From NCBI GenBank assembly GCA_949752745.1, contig OX457026.1:46323256-46387255 (forward strand): DNA of 64,000 bases. The letters run 5' to 3'. The notes under the pieces are model-generated. The model saw only the letters and a list, made by a program, of their open reading frames with translations, had not been told where the DNA came from and made no database searches. The number at the start of each line of letters is the position of its first letter. The first letter of the stretch is position 1. The DNA is from Protula sp. h YS-2021. Taxonomy: Eukaryota; Annelida; Polychaeta; Sabellida; Serpulidae. A program made the position numbers and the translations under genes. This document shows positions 9,473-17,576 of the stretch, one piece after another.

Positions 9473-11116
9473 TTATCTGGCTCCAGATAAAGCGTCAATG
9501 GACTGATTAATTGGCGGAATAGGATGGGCATCCTTGATGGTCACATCGTTGAGTTTGCGATAGTCGCAGCACATTCGCAGACTCCCATCTTTCTTCTTGA
9601 CACAGACGATAGGGCTAGACCATGCGCTGTCAGAAACTGATATCATCCCTGCCTCCAAAAGAAGCTGGATTTGCCTTTCCACCTCTTCATTCTGTTTTGG
9701 AGGGAGTGGTCTGGGACGTTGTTTGATTGGTGTTTCCGTCTTCGTTCTGATGTGATGTTCAACCAAGTGTGTTCCTCCCATGTCATTATCTCCAGAAGAG
9801 AACACATCCTGGTATTGAATCCGTTTTTGCTTCACCAAATCCATCTCTTCTGACGACAGATCCTTACAAGATTCACGGAAGAGTTCGTGTAGGTGTTCAG
9901 GTAGTTCGTAACCGCAAGTTCTACCTAAGTCTCCTTCTACCTGAGCAATCAGATCGGCTCTGCTGAAAACCTCGCTCTGCACTCTTGTCAGCGTCAGATA
10001 TCCACACCGAATACCCTCACCAGTTGCTTGTAAGACGATAGGTTCATCCGTAGGGTTAAAAACCCGAATTGGCACTACGTTTTGGTTGTTCATTACCGTG
10101 GAGGCACATGCAATAAGACCATGGTCTCTAAAGAAAGAATGCTTTGGTTCAAAGAGCATAGGAACCGGAGAATTCTTGCCTCCATCTTCCTTTTCTAATC
10201 GAGATTTTCCTGGTAATATCATCTCTCTCCCAGAGGGAATGATGTATTCCCCCATCAGGTAAACTCTTCGGGGTTTGGGTCTTCCATCCAACACGAGACA
10301 AGGAATGGTCTGATTCGATATCTTCAAAATACCTTTCCCTGTGTCCAACGCCACCCCGAAATTTGTGAGAAAAGACATGCCTAGAATGACCTTATCACAC
10401 ACATCTGCCACATGGAACTCAACTGGCAGCTTCGCTTCTCCCAGCTGAAGTGGGTATTGGATGACACCGTAACACTTCTTCGTCTCTCCAGTAACTGTCT
10501 TGATACCACAACCGCGATTAAATAGAGAAGGGCGATTTTCACTTGGAATAGTGTCGTAGATTTTCTTGGACATCACACAACAACTGGCACCTGTATCTAT
10601 CATCATAGGGATTGATGAATTGCCAATAGCACCAACAAGGAAAATTCCTTTTTCAGCCTTATCTACCACGTTTGGATCGACTTGGACAGCTTGCAGGATA
10701 GAGTCTTTCTCACACACTAACAGACAATCAGACTTCTGAGGATTTTGAACATCTTCACTGATAGTAATTTCGACGTCATTTTGGCTCAATGAAAAGAGGG
10801 AAGAGAATGTTGGAGGACTGTGATTTGTCTCCTTTAAATTTTCTTCATTTGATCTGAAAGAGATTTCATGGGCGGAATTCTCTAAGTTTTTCTCAGAGTG
10901 CATCGAAAGGTTTTCTCTGGTTATCCCAGAGTTTGACACACTTTCTTCTGAGCCTTTCTCAGAAATCTGTCGGACACCCTCTAAATGTTCTTGTTCATTC
11001 AACAAGCTTTCTGTAGAATCCTTAGCAAACCTAAGGTCCAGATCTTCTAATTTCTTGTGGACAACGTCGCCAAAATCATTTTTCTGCACTTGTTCAATAC
11101 TTTTACTTTGTATCAA
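9473..11116 (-). pseudogene. Gypsy protease and RT N-terminal half
   Basis: A 170-residue acidic Ser/Glu-rich leader is followed by an aspartic protease with the active-site motif DTGA (174-177) and a downstream ILGMSFL motif. The RT fingers then follow, with SPIVCVKKKDGSLR and CCDYRKLN motifs. The frame stops at TAA 9473-9475, just after the DALSGAR motif. The next 100 bases keep RT codons but contain a 13-bp tandem duplication (about 9441-9466) and further stops. The frame overlaps the gag stop by 4 nt in the -1 phase and opens with TTG, so it would need frameshifting or a repaired junction. Confidence 0.85.
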
Positions 11117-13407
11117 AGGAGAGCCTGGAAGTGATGACTTCTATCACCTACTCCAAAGCGTTGTTCCATGGCTTGAAATAGCTGTTCACACGTTGTGTTA
11201 GCAAGTTGTCCCTCCGTGGAAATTATCAATGTACGTGCTTCGTCATGCAGGTTTGCCAGAAGATAGTACTTTCTTTCTGGTTCGCTCCAATTGTTGAGAC
11301 TAGCGGCCTCCAAGAATAATCTCTTAAAGTATCTCCACTCGTTGTATCTGCCATTGAAAGATGGTGGTTTGATTTTTAAGTTTTGTTCGCGATTGTATTG
11401 TGGTCTATGACCGCGATGACTACCGAAGTGATTTTCAAAGGGCGTCTTTTCCCTTGGGTTCCGATAGCCATTATGATCCTCAAAAGCATCATCTTCTGAT
11501 TGAACATGATCTCGCTTGCTGTACAAGTAATTTCTCCCAGTTAGGACAGTTTCTGGGGGTCTGACTTCTTGTACCATTTGCGAGTCGTTGCGCCAACGGC
11601 ACATGCCATCCATGTACGGACCATTTCGATTTATCTGAGAGTTGTTATATTGTCTCTCAGCATATTGTCTTGGAGGTGACGAGTAGGGAACATCACGGCA
11701 TGAATGATAATTTTTTCTCCAAGTACCAGAACTTTGTCCTGGATGTTTTCGTAGATTGTACCAGTCATTGAACAACGATCGTGAAACTTCTCGACTCCCA
11801 TACATAGGATCTGCACGACTACTGATATGGTCATCTCGCAGATACTGCGAGTGAAGCAATTTATCACATGGATTTCCTCTCAAATTGGGTGAGGTGCCAA
11901 AGTTCTCTCGGAGATCTGTGTTTCTGTTCTCCAAGCCACATTCTTTTGATATCCAATTATTTCTATCTAGAGTATGCCTGGAAGACATGGGATCCACATA
12001 CTGAGTTTCCAAACCGCAGACAGTACTACTTGGAATACGCCTGATAGGCATGTTATCCATGTAATGAGTCTCAAAACTACGATCACTATCGTAGACGACT
12101 CCTCCCACCCCTCTTTGCTTTGTTGAAGTGTGTTGATCCACCCCTGCTTCTGCAGTATGAATCGGAACTTTTGATTTGTGAAAAGATTTGCCCTCATTTT
12201 CTGTCATAGGACACCCGTTTTGCTCGAAAAGTAATCTTCCTTGGTTGTTATTCGGTCTATTTCTACCCTCTATCCCGCAATAATTGAGTTGTGGACTATA
12301 TTTCACAGGACCCTCAAATTCTTGCAACACCGGATTAACAGGTGCTTTGGAATATTTGTTTTGGTCTGCAGGATAAGTTGAATATTCTGAAACCACTTTT
12401 AAATCGTCCTGGTGAATTTCCTGTGAATTTAGACTTCTATTGGAATTTTCTTTGGAAAAATTTTGCTCAAGAAGTTCTTTATCCTGTGATGATTGAGTCA
12501 TCCTCCGGAAATTACCGAATCGTTCGGCCCCTTCGGCAATTTTCAAACGATCAGCTGATTGAAAATCTGTCAAAAATTGTGACATGTTTGTGTTTGTGTT
12601 GGTTTTATCGTTCAAAGAACGCATGTTTTCCTCAAAAAGGCCAGGAGGATTTGTTCTCCGAACCATATTCGGAGGATAGGGCATCTTTTCTGCGAAAGAA
12701 TTACGGTTCGCAGCTTGAAAATGTGTCTGAAATGGCTCCAAGTTTGAACTGCTCGGAGGTAAGTTTTGGTCGGACCTCTGGTCATATCTTCTCAAGATAG
12801 GGGGAGAATTGTACATGGAACTGCGTGGAACCGCAGGTACACTCCCTCTTAAAACTTGAGTAACTGATATCTCCCCAGAGCGAGTAAATCCAGTATTTTT
12901 GTTTCCTGCGGTTGCGACAAAAACCGCAGGTTGACTTTCCCAAGTTTTCTGATTTTTCCGAGCTGCGGTACGTTCCACAGTAAAACCAGAGTCTTGAGGA
13001 TAAACTCCTGGTTGATTTACAATATCCGGGGTATTACTTGCTTCATTTGAAAACGAAGATTCTACCCCCGGTACTGACGGAATTCCAGAAGTAACTGCAT
13101 CTAACACTCCGGAATTTTCTCTGAAAACTGCCGGAATTTTCTCCTCAACGGAATTTTGAGTATTCCTTAATCCTAGCCCCAAAGAACCTTCTGCAGTGAC
13201 ATTATATTCTGAAGTTTTGGGGCGGACTATCCGCTCCGAATTTGCCGAAAAATTTACATCTCTAGAAGTCCCCTGAACAACCAAATTTTCCGCATTTTGA
13301 TTAACATTTTCTCTCTCAAAATTTTCCTCAATCTCGAAGGAATTAGAGCTTCTTACCTCCAAAGACTTCGCCCTTGGACGACTTTTTCTTTTGCTCCTTA
13401 ATTCCAT
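11113..13407 (-). CDS. Gypsy Gag-like protein, unusually long N-terminus
   Basis: The 764-codon frame starts at ATG 13405-13407, 106 bp after the LTR. Residues 1-670 are low-complexity, rich in Asn, Ser, Arg and Pro, starting with a basic RSKRKSRPR stretch. Only the last 85-90 residues resemble a retrotransposon Gag core (PPSFNGRYNEWRYFKRLF onwards to EQRFGVG). The frame then stops with TGA without any CCHC zinc knuckle, and none is visible at the start of the next frame. A deletion of the Gag C-terminus is likely, or RNA binding was taken over by the basic N-terminus. Confidence 0.75.
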   Translation of the reverse strand: MELRSKRKSRPRAKSLEVRSSNSFEIEENFERENVNQNAENLVVQGTSRDVNFSANSERIVRPKTSEYNVTAEGSLGLGLRNTQNSVEEKIPAVFRENSGVLDAVTSGIPSVPGVESSFSNEASNTPDIVNQPGVYPQDSGFTVERTAARKNQKTWESQPAVFVATAGNKNTGFTRSGEISVTQVLRGSVPAVPRSSMYNSPPILRRYDQRSDQNLPPSSSNLEPFQTHFQAANRNSFAEKMPYPPNMVRRTNPPGLFEENMRSLNDKTNTNTNMSQFLTDFQSADRLKIAEGAERFGNFRRMTQSSQDKELLEQNFSKENSNRSLNSQEIHQDDLKVVSEYSTYPADQNKYSKAPVNPVLQEFEGPVKYSPQLNYCGIEGRNRPNNNQGRLLFEQNGCPMTENEGKSFHKSKVPIHTAEAGVDQHTSTKQRGVGGVVYDSDRSFETHYMDNMPIRRIPSSTVCGLETQYVDPMSSRHTLDRNNWISKECGLENRNTDLRENFGTSPNLRGNPCDKLLHSQYLRDDHISSRADPMYGSREVSRSLFNDWYNLRKHPGQSSGTWRKNYHSCRDVPYSSPPRQYAERQYNNSQINRNGPYMDGMCRWRNDSQMVQEVRPPETVLTGRNYLYSKRDHVQSEDDAFEDHNGYRNPREKTPFENHFGSHRGHRPQYNREQNLKIKPPSFNGRYNEWRYFKRLFLEAASLNNWSEPERKYYLLANLHDEARTLIISTEGQLANTTCEQLFQAMEQRFGVGDRSHHFQALL

Positions 13408-13500
13408 CTTTATCCCCTTCTAATTTTTTTTAAGCGGAAAATTCTAAGTCTTTTTTTTAAGCGAAACATTGCCAAATTTGCAGCAAAAGTTGACTCTTTT

Positions 13501-13512
13501 TCGCTGCCACCA
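13501..13512 (-). other. Primer binding site
   Basis: Immediately inside the LTR end the minus strand reads TGGTGGCAGCGA. It starts with TGG, complementary to a tRNA CCA end. This is the expected place and form of a gypsy minus-strand primer binding site. I do not assign the tRNA. Confidence 0.65.
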
Positions 13513-13513
13513 A

Positions 13514-13803
13514 TGTGACAATATAGTATGTGTCAATTAGTAGAGCTGACTGTACCGACGGACGAACAAAAAGTGATCGGGCCAACTTTTAAGTCCGGAG
13601 CACAATAAAAGACGTCCGTTCAGTTTCAATACCAAATCAGTTCCTTTTATTCGAACAACAATCATCAAAACGTCATTGCACGCATACGCGTGACGAAACG
13701 GCCACGCAACGTCACGATCGACGTTGCGTGCTCGCATCAATCAATCAATTACGAAATCAATTAGCACAGGACTGATTGCTCACAACTTCACCAATTCTTC
13801 ACA
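13514..13803 (-). repeat. 5' LTR of the gypsy element
   Basis: The 290-bp interval is bounded by inverted TGTGA...TCACA ends (TG...CA rule) and lies directly next to the primer binding site. On the minus strand it contains AATAAAAGG near 13637, a possible polyadenylation signal, and a GC-rich palindromic stretch around 13700-13730 (CAACGTCACGATCGACGTTG). Its outer edge is set by where the AT-rich repeat similarity begins. No second copy exists in the window to confirm the ends. Confidence 0.6.
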
Positions 13804-15710
13804 ATATCATTATAAAAGGAATCATGAAATTGGGGAAACTAATGACTTTGTGTATTCAATTCTTGAAAACTGAACTGAATATTGCCAAACTATATGCGAT
13901 TTATAGTAGATTTTTCATGAGCAAGATCATATTTCACTTATATTCATTAGAATTAATCAAAATATTTTTATGAAGTCATGATAATCAATGGAATTACTAC
14001 AAAAATGATTCGATTAAAAAAAAAACAATGATACTAATGCTTCGATCCTTGACAATAAGCCTCGAAATTACAGAAAAGCTTACGATTTATAGTAAATTTA
14101 TATAATTTAAGCAGAGAATCCCTGAGCATTGAGATATTTTACATGTAATCATTCGAATGCAGTAGAATTCTGAGCAAGATTACATGTAGTCACTCAAATT
14201 AATTACAAAATTTAGAAAAACTATTGCAATTAACTCGATTTCAAACGAAATCTGTAATTTTTTTTTAAAAGTTTCTATATTTACGAAAGTAATGTAAAAT
14301 CACCTACAAAATTACAATAGGTCATACTGTTTGAAATTTAAGCAGAAAAATAATGACAATAACCTTTGAATCATTGAAAATTAAACCACAAATTACCCGA
14401 ATGGATGCTAACCATTCAGCAGAAAATTTATGAGCAAGACAATGTTTAACGTGTATCCATTTTAAAAACAATCATGAAAATCAATTAAGTGAAGACGAAA
14501 ATGTATCAAATACTACGAAGTGTAAAAAAAAATCTCGAAAATGAGAAAACGTCATAGAATTTAAAATTCAACTAGAAATTGAAGTAAACAGTGATATATA
14601 TCACGATTGCATTATAAAAACAACTGAAAATTAGCAAAACTAATGACACTAATGGAATTTTGTTTGACAACTAACCTGCACGTTCATTGTAAATCTTTTG
14701 TGACTTCGTTAGAAACTTCATGAGCAAGATGGTGTTTCACATGTAGTGCTTGAGATAAAAAAATTAAGAAAAGTGATGACAATCAATGGAAAAATATCAA
14801 AACTAATGACAATCATGATTGGATCATTGAAAATTAACTAACAAATTACCCAAGTGGATGTCTTTGGTCAGAAACTTCATCAAAAAGATGATATTTCATA
14901 TGCATTCATTAAAATTAATCAGAAAATTTAGTAGAGCTTGAACATTCAATTAAATTAGAACGAAAAACTACTTAATTTATAAATAGAAAAGTAAATATGA
15001 ACGAGAAAATCAGAAAAGGTCATAATATTAGAAATTCAACAAGAAATTGAAATAAATATTGATATATTACAACATATCATTATAAGAAGAATCATGAAAT
15101 TGGGGAAACTAATGACTTTGTGCATTAAATTCTTGAAAATTGAACTGAATATTGCCAAACTATATGCGATTAATAGTAAATTTTTCATGAGCAAGATCAT
15201 ATTTTACTTATATTCATTAGAATTAATCAAAATATTTTTATGAAGTCATGATAATCAATGGAATTAGTACAAAAATGCTTCGATTAAAAAAAACAATGAT
15301 ACTAATGCTTCGATCCTTGACAATAAGCCTCGAAATTACAGAAAAGCTTACGATTTATAGTAAATTTATATAATTTAAGCAGAGAATCCCTGAGCATTGA
15401 GATATTTTACATGTAATCATTCGAATTCAGTAGAATTCTTGAGCAAGATTACATGTAGTCACTCAAATTAATTACAAAATTTAGAAAAACTATTGCATTC
15501 AACTCGATTTCAAACGAAATCTGTAAGTTTTTTTTTAAAAAGCTTCTATATTTACGAAAGTAATGTAAAATCACCTACAAAATTACAATAGGTCATACTG
15601 TTTGAAATTTAAGCAGAAAAATAATGACAATAACCTTTGAATCATTGAAAATTAAACCACAAATTACCCGAATGGATGCTAACCATTCAGCAGAAAATTT
15701 ATGAGCAAGA
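13804..15710 (+). repeat. AT-rich repeat, 1270-bp period, about 1.5 units
   Basis: ATCATGAAATTGGGGAAACT occurs at 13821 and 15091, and the following 600 bp match almost fully, giving a 1270-bp tandem period. Recurrent words such as GAGCAAGAT and TCATGAAAATT suggest older internal sub-repeats. No coding potential was seen. Reverse-complement copies lie at 36731-36857, 38437-39630, 41464-42810 and 44863-45204. It is interrupted at 15710 (GAGCAAGA) by Ngaro-L; unit 1 shows the uninterrupted sequence at 14432. Confidence 0.85.
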
Positions 15711-16050
15711 TTAAAAAATAAAGTGTTATTTGATTTTAAAACTCTGGTGATGCGCTGCCCCTTTTCCCCCTTAATCCCCCACGCTACTCGACTTGACAGC
15801 GACGGAGCGTGCCAGACGGAGATGTAGACAGAGCGTCTCGGCTTACAGCGTGCCGTCATGCAAGGCGGGAGCGAAGCACACACTCAGTAACTCGGGGGCG
15901 GAGCTCGCCCCAGAGTACCTTCTGTCATGCCTGTGTTCTATTGGCCGTTGAGTCGTGCAGGGATTAAGTCGGACGGTACATAACAAGGCTCTTCCAAGCT
16001 TCCCCTCACAAATGCAAAGCAAGCACTGGTCAAGCAAGCGCTTCCAGAGA
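15711..16050 (+). repeat. Ngaro-L split repeat A1
   Basis: 340 bp from TTAAAAAATAAAG to CGCTTCCAGAGA, repeated at 20341-20680 and 20896-21235. It is GC-rich in the middle (GGGGGCGGAGCTCGCCCC is a palindrome-like block) and contains a CCAAT-type box (TATTGGCC). In this class the A repeats, together with B, allow template switching and circle formation before YR-mediated integration. Confidence 0.9.
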
Positions 16051-16313
16051 GAAAAAGAAAAAAAAAACGGAAAGACACAGCCAAATGGAATATTAGCTAG
16101 CCTTCAGGATAAAATAATAATAAACTAAAAAAAAAATAATAATAATAAAGAAAACCAGAAAAGGACACAAAGGATAATTACATTTGATTAAAGTAGCTTT
16201 CAGGATAACGATTGATACAGGGCGTAAGGTAAAGGGAATAAAATGTATATATAAAAAAAACCAATAGATAAAAGTGTGATATATGCGACATTGTGTATAA
16301 ACTTGAAGCTCTT

Positions 16314-16502
16314 AATTGCAATTTGTGGATATCAATTGTTAAGCCTAACAAGCGTCACCCGGACAGCTGACAAGCTTGGACTCCGAATTGCAATTAGTGC
16401 AAGGGATTGTTAGGATTTGGGGCATCAATATGCGTGAGTACTCTAATTGCAATTAAGATCTTGCCTGAGCAGTGCCGTCTGAATAGGGCATTAATTGCAA
16501 TT
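16314..16502 (+). promoter_or_regulatory. Four AATTGCAATT palindromes in the Ngaro-L leader
   Basis: The perfect 10-bp palindrome AATTGCAATT starts at 16314, 16386, 16445 and 16493 (spacings 72, 59 and 48 bp), ending 66 bp before the gag ATG. Two copies extend to the 12-bp palindrome TAATTGCAATTA. The same four sites with identical spacing occur in the copy at 43406-43594 and in Ngaro-R at 49581-49769. They resemble dimer sites (TTGCAA is C/EBP-like, TAAT is homeodomain-like). A promoter or packaging role is inferred. Confidence 0.55.
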
Positions 16503-16568
16503 ACGGCCAAGCAGTGAGCCCCCTATAACTGTATAAAAAAACACTGAGAGAGCAAGGAAACAAAAAAA

Positions 16569-17576
16569 ATGAATAAGGATAAAGTCGACAGTGCAATTAA
16601 AGAGTTGAAAGAATGGGCTGCGTCGAGAAACCTTCTCGAATCCACTGTCGACGCTCTCCTGAGCGAGGAATTCTTTTCCATCGACAGTGTACTGCACATT
16701 GACAAGGTCGTCATTAAGGCGCTAAAACTCTCGCTCGGCCAAGAGAGAATGCTGCTAGCGGCCGTCGCAGACCTTAAGGACGCAAAGTCCGACAGTGCGA
16801 GTTCCCGTACCGGTCCCACATCGGACATCATTGAGAAATTTCCGGCCGACAGACCCCGGCTACGCAGCGACGCGGCACCAGCTACCCTGAATGACCTTCC
16901 ACGCCTTAACACAGAGACGATGACAGCCATGCTGGACTCCCTCGTGGACAAGCCGCAGACCCCGGACGACGACCCATGGCAGACCGGGAGAACCCCAGGT
17001 AACACGCGACCATTATTTGTCCAAGATTTCTGTGGATCCTTCCTGGGGAGTCAGGGCACAGAGACAGTGTTATCGTCGAACGATGATGCGAAAGTGATCG
17101 TGACGAGCGCGGCGAAACGCGTGAGGCCTGAGGACACCACGTGGCAGCAGTGGGTGAAAGGCCACGCCCGCATCTTTAGCGCCCTAAAGCGTTCAGGACA
17201 GTTGGAGACGGAAGACGAGCGTGATCGCTACAATCTCTACGGCATAAAGTTTGGAGATATGTGCGAGTATTACCCGCTAGCCAACTGTATGAGGTATGAT
17301 TTCGAATACCGGCAACGGGTGGCGTCGGGGCAAATCCGTTGGGGAGACGACGATACGTATCTCCTAGGCATATGTTGCTTCTCGTCTCGCGCCCAATCAA
17401 CATCCACCCGGAAGCAGCACGCTAGACCCAGGGTGGAAGCTCCAAGGGCCCCGAACGGCACGGAAATTTGTCGCAACTTTAATTCGCGCCGGGGTTGCAG
17501 TCTACTAAACTGCCGATTCATGCATGCCTGCCTGAAATGTTTCCAGAACCACCCCGAGATTGCCCACAGAGACTAG
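16569..17576 (+). CDS. gag: Ngaro-L Gag-like protein with CCCH zinc finger
   Basis: 335 codons starting at ATG 16569 just after an A-rich run. The N-terminal third is helical and charged. The middle holds a WQQWVKGHARIF...YYPLANCMRYD segment of the kind seen in DIRS-order Gag proteins. The C-terminus has a C-x8-C-x4-C-x3-H zinc finger (ICRNF...FMH) followed by CLKC...H residues. It probably binds element RNA and forms the particle core. It ends at TAG 17574-17576 and pol continues in the same frame. The same ORF is present at 43663-44670 (intact) and in Ngaro-R (frameshifted). Confidence 0.85.
   Translation: MNKDKVDSAIKELKEWAASRNLLESTVDALLSEEFFSIDSVLHIDKVVIKALKLSLGQERMLLAAVADLKDAKSDSASSRTGPTSDIIEKFPADRPRLRSDAAPATLNDLPRLNTETMTAMLDSLVDKPQTPDDDPWQTGRTPGNTRPLFVQDFCGSFLGSQGTETVLSSNDDAKVIVTSAAKRVRPEDTTWQQWVKGHARIFSALKRSGQLETEDERDRYNLYGIKFGDMCEYYPLANCMRYDFEYRQRVASGQIRWGDDDTYLLGICCFSSRAQSTSTRKQHARPRVEAPRAPNGTEICRNFNSRRGCSLLNCRFMHACLKCFQNHPEIAHRD
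17574..17576 (+). other. In-frame TAG between gag and pol, readthrough candidate
   Basis: The pol frame continues without shift after this stop: 55 codons follow before the GTG at 17742 and no in-frame ATG occurs until inside the RT domain. The first post-stop codons already encode conserved pol N-terminus (SSPLSDRLDEWERQL, then ILNGLRNGFDI). The TAG is kept in all three copies that span the junction (17574, 44668 and complement 48529-48531), although the next codon is CGG, GGG and CGG. Translational readthrough is the simplest explanation. Confidence 0.6.

Larger units (their letters stand above)
6810..13803 (-). mobile_element. Ty3/gypsy retrotransposon, degraded, one LTR
   Basis: In minus-strand order the element has an LTR (13514-13803), a primer binding site, gag, protease, reverse transcriptase, RNase H and integrase. 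That order (integrase after RNase H) is the Ty3/gypsy order. The frames are broken at the gag/pol junction, in RT (9364-9475) and between RNase H and integrase (about 8237-8457). No second LTR is seen near 6810, so the 3' end was lost or replaced. The LTR end at 13803 abuts the AT-rich 1270-bp repeat. Confidence 0.9.

Noticed and set aside
13804..15710. Short recurring words in the AT-rich repeat as a possible CRISPR-like or regulatory array
   Set aside because: The words are degenerate, irregularly spaced and part of a 1270-bp tandem repeat in eukaryotic DNA.
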